From Streptomyces sp. Root1304 (GTDB taxonomy: Bacteria; Actinomycetota; Actinomycetes; Streptomycetales; Streptomycetaceae), in assembly GCF_001426405.1 (NCBI RefSeq), contig NZ_LMEP01000025.1, positions 62,001-126,000 of the forward strand: a DNA stretch of 64,000 nucleotides, given 5' to 3'. Of this stretch, positions 34,125-43,094 are shown piece after piece. The position numbers and the translations under genes are program-made. The notes under the pieces were generated by a model. That model saw only the letters and a list, made by a program, of their open reading frames with translations. It made no database searches and had not been told where the DNA came from. Position 1 is the stretch's first letter; every line of letters begins with the position of its first letter.

Positions 34125-35812
34125 CAGAACTCCCCGGAGGTCCGGTCGGTCCGGAGCCGTTCCAGCAGCAGCAGGGACACCGCGCACACCACCATCAGGA
34201 TCGTCGAGAGGGCCATCGCCTGGCCGTAGTTGAGCTCACCGGGCCGGCCCAGGAGCCGGGCCACCGCCACCGGCAGCGTCGGACTGTCCGGGCGGGCGAT
34301 GAAGACGGTCGCACCGAACTCGCCCAGCGACACCGCGAACGCGAACCCGGCGGCGATGAGCAGCGCCCGCCGCACCAGCGGCAGGTCCACCTCCCGCCAG
34401 GCCCGCCACGGCGAGGCACCGAGCACGGCCGCCGCCTCCCGCAGCCGCTCGTCCACCGCCCGCAGCACCGGCAGCATCGTCCGTACGACGAAGGGCACAC
34501 CGACCAGGGCCTGCGCGAGCGGTACGAGGATCCAGCTGGACCGCAGGTCGAACGGCGGCTCGTCGAGCGTGATGAGGAACCCGAAGCCGACGGTGACCGC
34601 CGACACCCCGAGCGGCAGCATCAGCAGCGCGTCGAAGCCCCGCACGAGCCGCCCGGCCCGCCTGGTCAGGGCCGCCGCCGCCAACCCGCCGACCAGCACC
34701 GCGATGGCCGTGGCGGCCACCGCGTACCGCAGCGAGTTCCCGATCGCCTCCAGCGGAGGCACGAGGAAGGTGCCGGACTCGTCGAGCGAGCCGAGCGCCC
34801 GGTAGTACCGCAGCCCGTACCCGTCGGGCCCCGCGAAGGAGCGCTCCACGAGCACCCCCAGCGGCAGCAGGATCAGCAGCGCCACCGAGACGAGGACCCC
34901 GCCGAGCAGCGCCCACTGCCCGAAGCCGCGCGGCCGGCGCGCGGTCCGCTCCGGGGACACCAGCCGCAGGGCGGTCTCCCGCCGCCGCACCGTCCACGCG
35001 TGCACGGCCAGGATCGCGCCGACCGCCACGAACTGGACCAGCGTGAGGACGGCGGCCGTCGGCAGGTCGAGCAGCCGCGCGGTCTGCCGGTAGATCTCCG
35101 CCTCCAGGGTGGAGTACGCGTCCCCGCCGAGGATCTGCACGACGCCGAAGGAGGTGAAGGTGAAGAGGAACACCATCAGGGCCGCCGCCGACACCGCCGG
35201 CACCAGCGCGGGCAGCGTCACCGTCCGCCAGGCCGTCCAGCGCGAGGCGCCGAGGACCCGGGCGGCCTCCTCCTGCCGGGGGTCGAGCTGGGACCACAGC
35301 CCGCCGACGGTCCGCACGACGACCGCGTAGTTGAAGAACACATGGGCCAGCAGGATCGCCCACACACTGGTGTCGAGCCGCAGCCCCCACAGCTCGTCCG
35401 TCAGCCCGTTCCGGCCGACCAGCGCGAGGAACGCCGTACCGACCAGCACCGTCGGCAGCACGAACGGCACCGTGACCACGGCCCGCAGCACGCCCTTCCC
35501 CGGGAAGTCGAACCGCGCGAAGACATACGCCCCCGGCAGCGCGACCAGCAGCGTCAGCGCCGTCGACGCGAGCGCCTGCCAGACCGTGAAGCCGAGCACG
35601 TCCAGGATGTCCGGCCGGCTCAGCGTCTCGCCGATCCGGCCGAACCGCCAGGACCCGTCGGGCCGCAGCCCCCGGTCGACGATCGACACGACGGGCCAGG
35701 CGAAGAACACGGCGAAGAACGCGACGGGCAGGGCCATCAGCCCCAGCCGCGTCACGTCCCCCCGCAGGTCGCGCGCTACTTCAGAACGAGCGACGACCAC
35801 TGCTGGATCCAC
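34124..35812 (-). CDS. ABC transporter permease with two fused transport domains, ThiP-like
   Basis: 562 residues with about 12 helices in two homologous halves. Each half has an EAA loop (EEAARVLGASRWTAWRTVTLP and REAAAVLGASPWRAWREVDLP), so one chain forms the complete channel, as in ThiP and FbpB proteins. The start is uncertain. The GTG at 35812 overlaps the binding-protein gene by 37 bases. A GTG at 35755, preceded by a G-run, would start just after that gene's stop. The stop shares a base with the ATPase start. Confidence 0.87.
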   Translation of the reverse strand: MDPAVVVARSEVARDLRGDVTRLGLMALPVAFFAVFFAWPVVSIVDRGLRPDGSWRFGRIGETLSRPDILDVLGFTVWQALASTALTLLVALPGAYVFARFDFPGKGVLRAVVTVPFVLPTVLVGTAFLALVGRNGLTDELWGLRLDTSVWAILLAHVFFNYAVVVRTVGGLWSQLDPRQEEAARVLGASRWTAWRTVTLPALVPAVSAAALMVFLFTFTSFGVVQILGGDAYSTLEAEIYRQTARLLDLPTAAVLTLVQFVAVGAILAVHAWTVRRRETALRLVSPERTARRPRGFGQWALLGGVLVSVALLILLPLGVLVERSFAGPDGYGLRYYRALGSLDESGTFLVPPLEAIGNSLRYAVAATAIAVLVGGLAAAALTRRAGRLVRGFDALLMLPLGVSAVTVGFGFLITLDEPPFDLRSSWILVPLAQALVGVPFVVRTMLPVLRAVDERLREAAAVLGASPWRAWREVDLPLVRRALLIAAGFAFAVSLGEFGATVFIARPDSPTLPVAVARLLGRPGELNYGQAMALSTILMVVCAVSLLLLERLRTDRTSGEF

Positions 35813-36885
35813 GCGTCACGCTTCTCGGCGATCTTCTCCGGCGCCATGGTCTCCGGCTTGTCGACGACCACACCGTGCTTCGTGAACAGCTCCGGCAGCG
35901 CCGCGTCCTTCGCCACCGGGTTGACGAACATCTGGAGCGGCATGTCCTCCTGGAACTTCTTCGAGATCAGGAAGTCGATCAGCGCCTTGCCGCCCTCGGG
36001 GTTCTTCGCCCCGTTCAGCAGCCCCGCGAACTCGGTCTGCCGGAAGCAGGTCCCCGTGGACACCCCGGTGGGCGCCACCTTCGGCTGCGGCTCGCCGTAC
36101 AGCACCTCGACCGGCGGGCTGGAGGCGTACGACACGACGAGCGGCCGGTCGCCCTTGGCCTGCTTGCCGCCGGCCGAACCGGAGAACTCCTGGTTGTAGG
36201 CCAGCTCCCAGCTGTCGACGGTCTTCACACCGTTGGCCCGGAGCTTCTTCCAGTAGTCCTGCCAGCCCTCGTCGCCGTACTTCGCGGCCGTACCGAGCAG
36301 GAACCCGAGCCCCGGGGAGGACCGCTCGGGGTTCTCCACCACGAGCAGGTCCTTGTACGCCGGCTTCGCCAGGTCGTCGAAGGTCACCGGCGGCGCCAGC
36401 TTCCTGTCGGCGAAGTACTTCTTGTCGTAGTTGACGCAGATGTCACCGGAGTCGACCGGCGTGACCCGGTGCTCCTTGTCCAGCTGGTACGCGGCCGGAA
36501 CCCGGTCCAGGCCCTTCGCCTCGTACGGGACGAAGATCCCGTTGTCGAGGGCGCGCGACAGCAGCGTGTTGTCGACACCGAAGAAGACGTCGCCCTGCGG
36601 GGACCCCTTGGTCAGGATCTCCTTGTTGACGGCCTCGCCCGCGTCCCCGCTCTTGAGGACCTTCACGGTGAAACCGGTCTGCTTCGTGAACTCCGCCAGC
36701 ACCTCCTTGGAGGCGTTGAAGGAGTCGTGGCTCACCAGGGTCACGGTCTTCGGCGCGGGCGCGCCGGTCTTCCCCGCGGCGTCACGGACGTCGTCCGTGC
36801 CGCAGGCGGCGAGGGTCGTGACGCCCAGCGCCGCGACGAGCGCGGCGGCGGCCATCTTCTTGGTGCTCACTGAGGTGGTGCTCAC
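35776..36885 (-). CDS. Thiamine-type ABC substrate-binding lipoprotein, ThiB-like
   Basis: 369 residues. A basic N-terminus, a hydrophobic stretch and the lipobox TLAAC mark a lipoprotein. The mature protein has the ThiB-like segments TKGSPQGDVFFGVDNTLLSRAL, PVDSGDICVNYDKKYF and ERSSPGLGFLLGTAAKYGDEGW, and SYASSPPVEVLYGEP. The thiamine assignment is strengthened by the TPP riboswitch upstream. The GTG at 36885 has AGGAGG eight bases before it. The first residues contain a duplicated VST-x-x motif with two possible GTG starts. Confidence 0.9.
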   Translation of the reverse strand: MSTTSVSTKKMAAAALVAALGVTTLAACGTDDVRDAAGKTGAPAPKTVTLVSHDSFNASKEVLAEFTKQTGFTVKVLKSGDAGEAVNKEILTKGSPQGDVFFGVDNTLLSRALDNGIFVPYEAKGLDRVPAAYQLDKEHRVTPVDSGDICVNYDKKYFADRKLAPPVTFDDLAKPAYKDLLVVENPERSSPGLGFLLGTAAKYGDEGWQDYWKKLRANGVKTVDSWELAYNQEFSGSAGGKQAKGDRPLVVSYASSPPVEVLYGEPQPKVAPTGVSTGTCFRQTEFAGLLNGAKNPEGGKALIDFLISKKFQEDMPLQMFVNPVAKDAALPELFTKHGVVVDKPETMAPEKIAEKRDAWIQQWSSLVLK

Positions 36886-36921
36886 TGAGATTCCTCCTGG
36901 GTATGTCCAGGAAGAGACGCG

Positions 36922-36959
36922 GCCCTGCCCGCGTCCGGCGGACCGGACGCGGGCAGGGC
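36922..36959 (-). terminator. 16-bp perfect hairpin between TPP riboswitch and thiB
   Basis: GCCCTGCCCGCGTCCG, a 6-base loop, then CGGACGCGGGCAGGGC. It lies 37 bases upstream of the GTG and about 20 bases after the riboswitch core. It is the obvious candidate for a terminator controlled by ligand binding, although no T-run follows on the transcribed strand. Confidence 0.75.
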
Positions 36960-36978
36960 GCAACAGCATGAGTTACGA

Positions 36979-37069
36979 CCGAACTTCCTACCCAGAATGA
37001 CCTGGGCGAGGTTCAGAGGGTCTGCGGCCTGACGGTGCCGCACTCTCAGCGCTGTGGCGCTCCCCTGTC
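36979..37069 (-). ncRNA. TPP riboswitch (THI element)
   Basis: Read leftward, the RNA has GGGGAGC near 37066, then GCTGAGAGTGCGGC, then ACCCTCTGAACCT, then a GTCATTCTGGGTAGGAAG end. These are the conserved pyrimidine-sensor and pyrophosphate-sensor elements of the thiamine pyrophosphate riboswitch, in the right order and spacing. It lies in the leader of the thiBPQ-like operon. When TPP is plentiful it should turn off expression, probably through the hairpin at 36922-36959. Confidence 0.93.
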
Positions 37070-37105
37070 GGAATATGGAGATGTGTTCGAGCTCAGACTA
37101 CAAGC

Positions 37106-38212
37106 TCAGCGCTCGGCGGCGGCCAGCTGTCCACAGGCACCGTCGATCTCCTGGCCCCGGGTGTCCCGCACGGTCACCGGCACGCCGTGGCGCGCGATGG
37201 CCTCGACGAAGGCCTTCTCGTCCTCGGGACGGGACGCGGTCCACTTCGAACCGGGCGTCGGGTTCAGCGGGATCAGGTTGACGTGCACCCGCTTGCCCTT
37301 GAGGAGCCGGCCGAGCAGGTCACCGCGCCACGCCTGGTCGTTGATGTCCCGGATGAGCGCGTACTCGATGGAGATCCGGCGCCCGGACTTCTCCGCGTAC
37401 TCCCAGGCGGCGTCGAGGACCTCACGCACCTTCCAGCGCGTGTTGACCGGCACCAGGGTGTCCCGCAGCTCGTCGTCCGGGGCGTGCAGCGAGACCGCGA
37501 GACGGCACTTGAAGCCCTCGTCGGCGAACCGCAGCATCGCGGGCACGAGACCCACGGTGGAGACGGTGATCCCGCGCTGCGAGAGCCCCAGGCCGTCCGG
37601 CTCGGGGTCGGTGAGCCGCCGGATGGCGCCGACGACCCGCTTGTAGTTCGCGAGCGGCTCCCCCATGCCCATGAACACGATGTTGGAGAGCCGCGCCGGT
37701 CCCCCGGGCACCTCCCCGTCCCGCAGCGACCGCATGCCGTCCACGATCTGGTGCACGATCTCGGCGGTCGACAGGTTCCGGTCGAGCCCCGCCTGCCCGG
37801 TCGCGCAGAACGGGCAGTTCATCCCGCAGCCGGCCTGCGAGGAGATGCACATGGTCACCCGGTCCGGGTAGCGCATGAGCACCGACTCGACGAGCGTGCC
37901 GTCGTGCAGCCGCCACAGCGTCTTGCGGGTGGTGTCGTCGTCGCACGAGATGTGCCGCACCACGGACATCAGATCGGGCAGCAGCTCGCCGGCCAGCTTC
38001 TCCCGCGAGGCGGCCGGAATGTCCGTCCACTCGGCGGGATCGTGCGCGTACCGCGCGAAGTAGTGCGTGGACAGCTGCTTGGCGCGGAAGGGCTTCTCGC
38101 CGATCGCGGCGACGGCTTCCTTCCGCTCGGCGGGCGTGAGGTCGGCCAGGTGCCGCGGCGGCTTCTTGGCTCCGCGGGGGGCGACGAAAGTGAGTTCTCC
38201 GGGCTTGGGCAT
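37106..38212 (-). CDS. rlmN: 23S rRNA/tRNA adenine-C2 methyltransferase
   Basis: 368 residues of the radical SAM family. The cluster ligands are C129, C133 and C136 (CGMNCPFC). NIVFMGMGEPLANY is the SAM-binding GEP region, and the conserved C-terminal catalytic cysteine is in QEIDGACGQL. RlmN methylates C2 of A2503 in 23S rRNA and A37 in some tRNAs. Length and N-terminal accessory domain are normal. The ATG at 38212 fits the conserved N-terminus MPKPGELTF. It is downstream of cdsA across a hairpin. Confidence 0.95.
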   Translation of the reverse strand: MPKPGELTFVAPRGAKKPPRHLADLTPAERKEAVAAIGEKPFRAKQLSTHYFARYAHDPAEWTDIPAASREKLAGELLPDLMSVVRHISCDDDTTRKTLWRLHDGTLVESVLMRYPDRVTMCISSQAGCGMNCPFCATGQAGLDRNLSTAEIVHQIVDGMRSLRDGEVPGGPARLSNIVFMGMGEPLANYKRVVGAIRRLTDPEPDGLGLSQRGITVSTVGLVPAMLRFADEGFKCRLAVSLHAPDDELRDTLVPVNTRWKVREVLDAAWEYAEKSGRRISIEYALIRDINDQAWRGDLLGRLLKGKRVHVNLIPLNPTPGSKWTASRPEDEKAFVEAIARHGVPVTVRDTRGQEIDGACGQLAAAER

Positions 38213-38240
38213 GGTGATACCAGTGTCGCAGAGATACGAC

Positions 38241-38275
38241 GAAGGGCCCGCCGCCCCGGAGGCGACGAGCCCTTC
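38241..38275 (-). terminator. Terminator after cdsA
   Basis: GAAGGGC at 38241-38247 pairs with GCCCTTC at 38269-38275, and an inner CGCC/GGCG stem is also present. It lies 17 bases beyond the cdsA stop and 29 bases before the rlmN start. Confidence 0.7.
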
Positions 38276-38292
38276 ACCGAAAGAACCGCAGG

Positions 38293-39396
38293 TCAGGCGG
38301 TGCCTACGAACAACGCCAGCAGCAACCACACCACCGGTGCCGTCGGCAGCAGCGAGTCCAGCCGGTCCATGATGCCCCCGTGGCCCGGCAGCAGCGTGCC
38401 CATGTCCTTGATGCCCAGGTCGCGCTTGATCATCGACTCGCCGAGGTCGCCGAGCGTCGCGCTCGCCGCCACCGCGAGACCGAGGATCAGGCCCTGCCAC
38501 CAGGCACCCTCGTCGATCATGAACTCCATGCACAGCGCGCCCGCCGCCATCGCGAACGTCACCGCGCCGACCAGCCCCTCGCGGGTCTTGCCGGGGCTGA
38601 TCCGCGGGGCCAGCTTGTGCTTGCCGAAGCGCCAGCCGACCGCGTACGCCCCGGTGTCGCTGACCACGGTCAGGATCAGGAACGTCAGCACCCGCTGCGG
38701 ACCGTCGTCGGCGGTCAGCAGCAGCGCCACGAACGTCGCCAGGAACGGTACGTAGAACGCGGCGAACACGCCCGCCGTGACGTCCTTCAGGTAGCCCTCG
38801 GGGGGCTCCGTCATCCGCCAGACGAGCACCGCGAGCGCCGTGAGCGCCATCGCCACCCAGGCGCCCTCGGCACCCCGGACGTAGCCGGCGACGACCATCG
38901 CCGCACCGCCGACCGCGAGCGGCACCAGCGGGGCCTTGATGGCCTTGCGCTCCTGGAGGCGTGAGGTGAGCTCCCAGAGCCCGACGACCACGGCGACCGC
39001 TATCACGCCGATGAACGCCGGCTTCCAGATGAACAGCGACGCGACGATGACGGCGCCGAGTCCGACTCCGACCCCTATGGCCGCGCCCAGGTCGCGCCCC
39101 GCGCTCTTCTTCTGCCGTGGCGCGGGCGGCGCGGGCGGCGGAGGCGGGGTGGGGCTGGGCATGGGCTCCTGCGGGTGCTCGTGCGGCGTCTCGTCACGGA
39201 ACAGGGGACCGCTCGGGTGAGCGGCCCCCCGGCCGTGACCGTCCTGGAATCCGCCGGAGGGAACGTCGGGCACGATGGGCATGGGCCGAGTCTGCGCCGC
39301 CTGCTGCCGATCGTGTGCGGGACCCGCCGGGACGGGCCCCTGGTCGGGTCCCCCACGGCCGGAACCGGCCGGGGCCCCCCAGGAAGAGTCGTTCAT
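38293..39396 (-). CDS. cdsA: Phosphatidate cytidylyltransferase
   Basis: 367 residues. The first 95 residues are hydrophilic and proline-rich, a Streptomyces-type extension. About eight helices follow. The family signature is at the C-terminal end: SATLGDLGESMIKRDLGIKDMGTLLPGHGGIMDRLDS, with the catalytic aspartates. It makes CDP-diacylglycerol from phosphatidate and CTP in the membrane. Its start shares one base with the stop of frr (TGATG), so frr and cdsA are coupled, as in many bacteria. Confidence 0.94.
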   Translation of the reverse strand: MNDSSWGAPAGSGRGGPDQGPVPAGPAHDRQQAAQTRPMPIVPDVPSGGFQDGHGRGAAHPSGPLFRDETPHEHPQEPMPSPTPPPPPAPPAPRQKKSAGRDLGAAIGVGVGLGAVIVASLFIWKPAFIGVIAVAVVVGLWELTSRLQERKAIKAPLVPLAVGGAAMVVAGYVRGAEGAWVAMALTALAVLVWRMTEPPEGYLKDVTAGVFAAFYVPFLATFVALLLTADDGPQRVLTFLILTVVSDTGAYAVGWRFGKHKLAPRISPGKTREGLVGAVTFAMAAGALCMEFMIDEGAWWQGLILGLAVAASATLGDLGESMIKRDLGIKDMGTLLPGHGGIMDRLDSLLPTAPVVWLLLALFVGTA

Positions 39397-39953
39397 CAGA
39401 CCTCGAGCAGCTCGGCTTCCTTGTGCTTGAGCAGCTCGTCCACCTGCGCGACGTACTTCGCGGTGGTGTCGTCGAGCTCCTTCTCGGCGCGGCGGCCCTC
39501 GTCCTCGCCGACCTCGCCGTCCTTGACGAGCTTGTCGATGGTCTCCTTGGCCTTGCGGCGGACCGAGCGGATCGAGATCTTCGAGTCCTCGGCCTTGCCC
39601 TTGGCGACCTTGATGTACTCGCGGCGGCGCTCCTCCGTCAGCTCGGGGAACACCACCCGGATGATGTTGCCGTCGTTGCTCGGGTTGACCCCGAGGTCCG
39701 AGTCGCGGATGGCCTGCTCGATGTTGCGCAGCGCGCTCTTGTCGAACGGGGTCACCACGGCCATGCGCGGCTCCGGAACGGAGAACGACGCCAGCTGGTT
39801 GATGGGGGTGATGGCACCGTAGTAGTCCGCCACGATCTTGTTGAACATCGCCGGGTGCGCACGGCCGGTGCGGATCGCGGCGAAGTCCTCCTTGGCGACC
39901 ACGACGGCCTTCTCCATCTTCTCCTCGGCCTCGAGGAGGGTCTCTTCGATCAC
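39396..39953 (-). CDS. frr: Ribosome-recycling factor
   Basis: 185 residues. The sequence starts MIEETLLEAEEKM from the GTG at 39953, with AGGAG six bases before. An adjacent GTG one codon earlier is too close. Conserved segments IRTGRAHPAMFNKI, ITPINQLASFSVPEPRMAVVTPFD and NDGNIIRVVFPELTEERRREYIKVAK are present. RRF separates ribosomes from mRNA after termination, together with EF-G. The order pyrH-frr-cdsA is the common bacterial one. Confidence 0.95.
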   Translation of the reverse strand: MIEETLLEAEEKMEKAVVVAKEDFAAIRTGRAHPAMFNKIVADYYGAITPINQLASFSVPEPRMAVVTPFDKSALRNIEQAIRDSDLGVNPSNDGNIIRVVFPELTEERRREYIKVAKGKAEDSKISIRSVRRKAKETIDKLVKDGEVGEDEGRRAEKELDDTTAKYVAQVDELLKHKEAELLEV

Positions 39954-40047
39954 CACATGCTCCTGCGTGTCGTCGCGTTGTGTCCTGCACGGTGTACGAC
40001 CGGCAGGGCTCTGTCCATCCCCTTGCGGGGCGGTTCCCCGGTTCGGG

Positions 40048-40812
40048 TCAGGCCCGGGTGCCCTGGTCGCTCACGAGCGTGCCGATCTTCTCACCCTTCA
40101 CCGCGCGAGCGATATTGCCCTCGGTGAGCAGTTCGAAGACGAGGATCGGGAGGTTGTTGTCCCGGCACAGGGTGATGGCGGTCGCGTCGGCGACCTTGAG
40201 GTCGCGGGAGAGCACCTCGCCGTACTCCAGCGCGTCGAACTTGACCGCGTCGGGGTTGGCCTTCGGGTCGGAGTCGTAGACGCCGTCCACGCCGTTCTTG
40301 CCCATCAGCAGGGCCTCGGCGTCGATCTCCAGGGCGCGCTGGGCGGCGGTGGTGTCCGTGGAGAAGTACGGCATGCCCATGCCCGCACCGAAGATGACCA
40401 CGCGGCCCTTCTCCAGGTGGCGCACGGCGCGCAGCGGGATGTACGGCTCGGCGACCTGGCCCATGGTGATGGCGGTCTGGACGCGGGAGTCGATGCCTTC
40501 CTTCTCCAGGAAGTCCTGGAGGGCGAGGCAGTTCATCACGGTGCCGAGCATGCCCATGTAGTCGGAGCGTGCCCGGTCCATGCCGCGCTGCTGGAGCTCG
40601 GCGCCGCGGAAGAAGTTGCCGCCGCCGATCACGATCGCGATCTCCGCGCCGTCGCGGACGACGGCCGCGATCTCGCGCGCGATGGCGTGCACGACGTTGG
40701 GGTCGACGCCCAGGCCGGTACCGCCGGAGAAGGCTTCTCCGGACAGCTTCAGCATGTAGCGGCCGGCCTTTTTGCCGATGTTGTCGTCGCCCTGTACGGC
40801 GCCCTGGTTCAT
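40048..40812 (-). CDS. pyrH: UMP kinase
   Basis: 254 residues from the ATG at 40812, preceded by GAGGAG. A GTG six codons upstream overlaps that site. LKLSGEAFSGG, IVIGGGNFFRG and RSDYMGMLGTVMNCLALQD are characteristic of bacterial PyrH (amino-acid kinase fold). It phosphorylates UMP to UDP. The N-terminal 25 residues are variable among Streptomyces. It lies 91 bases before frr and may share a transcript with it. Confidence 0.95.
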   Translation of the reverse strand: MNQGAVQGDDNIGKKAGRYMLKLSGEAFSGGTGLGVDPNVVHAIAREIAAVVRDGAEIAIVIGGGNFFRGAELQQRGMDRARSDYMGMLGTVMNCLALQDFLEKEGIDSRVQTAITMGQVAEPYIPLRAVRHLEKGRVVIFGAGMGMPYFSTDTTAAQRALEIDAEALLMGKNGVDGVYDSDPKANPDAVKFDALEYGEVLSRDLKVADATAITLCRDNNLPILVFELLTEGNIARAVKGEKIGTLVSDQGTRA

Positions 40813-40836
40813 GGAGATCTCCTCGTGCACATACGA

Positions 40837-40889
40837 AGGAGGCCATTGCCTTTGGGTCCTCGCGGTATCCCGTGCGGCAATGGCCTCCT
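40837..40889 (-). terminator. Hairpin between tsf and pyrH
   Basis: AGGAGGCCATTGCC at 40837-40850 pairs perfectly with GGCAATGGCCTCCT at 40876-40889, with a 25-base loop. It lies between the tsf stop (40977) and the pyrH start (40812), so it probably ends the rpsB-tsf transcript and leaves pyrH to its own promoter. The pyrH-proximal arm lies only about 24 bases from the start. Confidence 0.75.
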
Positions 40890-40976
40890 CGTCAGATCTG
40901 CGGTCGTCCTGCGCGTGCGCGGACGACTGCCTCAGACCCTACCGGGGTCCGGCGTCCGTCGCGTTCGCGTACGGAC

Positions 40977-41813
40977 TCAGATGCCGACCTTGATGCGGGT
41001 GAAGCGCTTCAGGGTGACACCGGCCTCGTCCAGGATCTGCTGGACGGACTTCTTGTTGTCAAGGGCGTACGGCTGACCGAGCAGCGTCGCGTCCTTGAAG
41101 AAGCCGTTCACGCGACCCTCGACGATCTTCGGGAGCGCGGCCTCGGGCTTGCCCTCGGCGCGGGTGGTCTCCTCGGCGACGCGACGCTCGGTCTCGACGA
41201 CCTCGGCCGGGACGTCCTCACGGGTGAGGTACTTCGGCGCGAAGGCGGCGATGTGCTGGGCGACACCCTTGGCGACGGCGGCGTCGGCCTTGTCGAACTC
41301 GACGAGGACACCGATCTGCGGCGGGAGGTCCGGCATCGTGCGGTGCATGTACGCGAAGACGAAGCCGTCGGCGAACTGCGCGAAGCGGTCCAGGACGATC
41401 TTCTCGCCGAGGTTGGCGTTGGCCTCGTCGACGAACGCCTGCACGGTCTTGCCGGCCTCGATCTCGGAGGCGAGCAGCGCCTCCAGGTCGGCCGGGGCGG
41501 AGGCGGCGACGTGCTCGGCCAGCTGGGCGGCGACGGCCTGGAACTTGTCACCCTTGGCGACGAAGTCCGTCTCGCACTTCAGCTCGACGAGGACACCGGA
41601 GGTGTTGTCGTCGGCGATGAGGGAGACCACGGCGCCGTTCTCGGCGGAGCGGCCCTCGCGCTTGGCGACGCCCTTCTGGCCCTTGATGCGCAGGGCCTCG
41701 ACGGCCTTGTCGACGTTGCCGTCGGCCTCGTCGAGGGCCTTCTTGCAGTCCATCATGCCGGCGCCGGTGAGCTCGCGGAGCTTCTTGACGTCAGCGGCGG
41801 TGTAGTTCGCCAT
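40977..41813 (-). CDS. tsf: Translation elongation factor Ts
   Basis: 278 residues, normal length. The N-terminal UBA-like domain has LRELTGAGMMDCKKALDEADGN, and the core contains CETDFVAKGDKF. EF-Ts exchanges GDP for GTP on EF-Tu. It follows rpsB with a hairpin between, as in most bacteria. The Shine-Dalgarno (GAGAGAAA region) is weak. Confidence 0.96.
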   Translation of the reverse strand: MANYTAADVKKLRELTGAGMMDCKKALDEADGNVDKAVEALRIKGQKGVAKREGRSAENGAVVSLIADDNTSGVLVELKCETDFVAKGDKFQAVAAQLAEHVAASAPADLEALLASEIEAGKTVQAFVDEANANLGEKIVLDRFAQFADGFVFAYMHRTMPDLPPQIGVLVEFDKADAAVAKGVAQHIAAFAPKYLTREDVPAEVVETERRVAEETTRAEGKPEAALPKIVEGRVNGFFKDATLLGQPYALDNKKSVQQILDEAGVTLKRFTRIKVGI

Positions 41814-41862
41814 GAGTCTGTTTCTCTCTCGAAGTCTGAAAGATCGGGCGGGTCCACGGGTG

Positions 41863-41893
41863 GACGGCGGGGGCTTTGTGGGCCCCCGCCGTC
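41863..41893 (-). terminator. Attenuator-like hairpin between rpsB and tsf
   Basis: A perfect 12-base-pair stem GACGGCGGGGGC/GCCCCCGCCGTC and a 7-base loop. It lies 22 bases after the rpsB stop and 50 bases before tsf. It probably reduces read-through into tsf, matching the need for much more ribosomal protein than EF-Ts. Confidence 0.8.
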
Positions 41894-41915
41894 ACTACCC
41901 GAAGGTCCTGAAGGG

Positions 41916-42842
41916 TCAGGCCTGCTCGGCGTCCGCGGCCGGAGCCTCGGCCTCGACGACCTCGGCGACGGCCTCGGGGGCCTCGGCAGCCTCGGCGTCC
42001 GCGACCTTCTCGGTCTCGGCGGAGGTCTGGACCTCGGCAGCAGCCTCGTCCGAGTCGGCCTTCTTCTCGCCCTCGAGCAGGTCGCGCTCCCACTCGGCGA
42101 GGGGCTCGCCGGCGGCCTTCTCGCCCGGCTTCGAGTCGCCGGTCGCGGCGCCGGAGCGGGCGATGAGGCCCTCGGCGACGGCGTCGGCGATCACGCGGGT
42201 GAGCAGGGTGACGGAGCGGATCGCGTCGTCGTTGCCCGGGATCTTGTAGTCGACCTCGTCGGGGTCACAGTTGGTGTCGAGGATCGCGACGACCGGGATC
42301 TTCAGCTTGCGAGCCTCGCCGACGGCGATGTGCTCCTTCTTGGTGTCCACGATCCAGACGGCGCTGGGAACCTTGGACATCTCGCGGATACCACCGAGGG
42401 TCTTCTCCAGCTTGGCCTTCTCGCGCGAGAGCACGAGAAGCTCCTTCTTGGTGAGACCCGAAGCGGCGACGTCCTCGAAGTCGATCTGCTCGAGCTCCTT
42501 GAGGCGCTGCAGACGCTTGTAGACGGTGGAGAAGTTGGTGAGCATGCCACCGAGCCAACGCTGGTTGACGTACGGCATGCCGACACGCGTCGCCTGCTCG
42601 GCGATGGCCTCCTGGGCCTGCTTCTTCGTACCGACGAACATGATGGAGCCGCCGTGCGCGACGGTCTCCTTGACGAACTCGTAGGCGCGGTCGATGTACG
42701 ACAGCGACTGGAGCAGGTCGATGATGTAGATGCCGTTGCGCTCGGTGAAGATGAAGCGCTTCATCTTCGGGTTCCAGCGACGGGTCTGGTGACCGAAGTG
42801 GACGCCGCTCTCCAGCAGCTCCCGCATCGTGACGACGGCCAT
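41916..42842 (-). CDS. rpsB: 30S ribosomal protein S2
   Basis: 308 residues. MAVVTMRELLESGVHFGHQTRRWNPKM starts the conserved S2 core, and VDTKKEHIAVGEARKL and ILDTNCDPDEVDYKIPGNDDAIRS are typical. After residue 250 comes a long acidic alanine/glutamate-rich tail that is characteristic of actinobacterial S2. The ATG at 42842 has AAGGAG six bases upstream, and an ATG two codons earlier overlaps that site. The upstream 250 bases hold its promoter. Confidence 0.96.
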   Translation of the reverse strand: MAVVTMRELLESGVHFGHQTRRWNPKMKRFIFTERNGIYIIDLLQSLSYIDRAYEFVKETVAHGGSIMFVGTKKQAQEAIAEQATRVGMPYVNQRWLGGMLTNFSTVYKRLQRLKELEQIDFEDVAASGLTKKELLVLSREKAKLEKTLGGIREMSKVPSAVWIVDTKKEHIAVGEARKLKIPVVAILDTNCDPDEVDYKIPGNDDAIRSVTLLTRVIADAVAEGLIARSGAATGDSKPGEKAAGEPLAEWERDLLEGEKKADSDEAAAEVQTSAETEKVADAEAAEAPEAVAEVVEAEAPAADAEQA

Positions 42843-43094
42843 GGCCATCTCCTTGGTTTCTCGGTTGTTTTCCTGACGCCCCGGCGCGCCATGCCCACGA
42901 GGGACCGAAAGGCGCTGCCACGTCCGGTGAGGGCAGTGGCGGGGCGTGCGAAGTCGACCCGGTGACCCGGGTCGCCAAGAGAAGTGTACGGGACCCCGGG
43001 AGCGACGGGTGACGGCACTGTCCACAACCGGCCGGTAGTCCACAGATACCGCCCGCGACCCCCACGAACCGCCCCACCCGGGGAGCCTTTCCCC
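42843..43094. promoter_or_regulatory. Divergent region between rpsB and the M23 peptidase gene
   Basis: About 252 bases. It should hold the rpsB promoter and leader and the promoter of the rightward peptidase. A TACACT hexamer reads leftward near 42985, but no good -35 is seen. CCCGGGTCACCGGG-like dyads are present. No gene fits. Confidence 0.4.
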
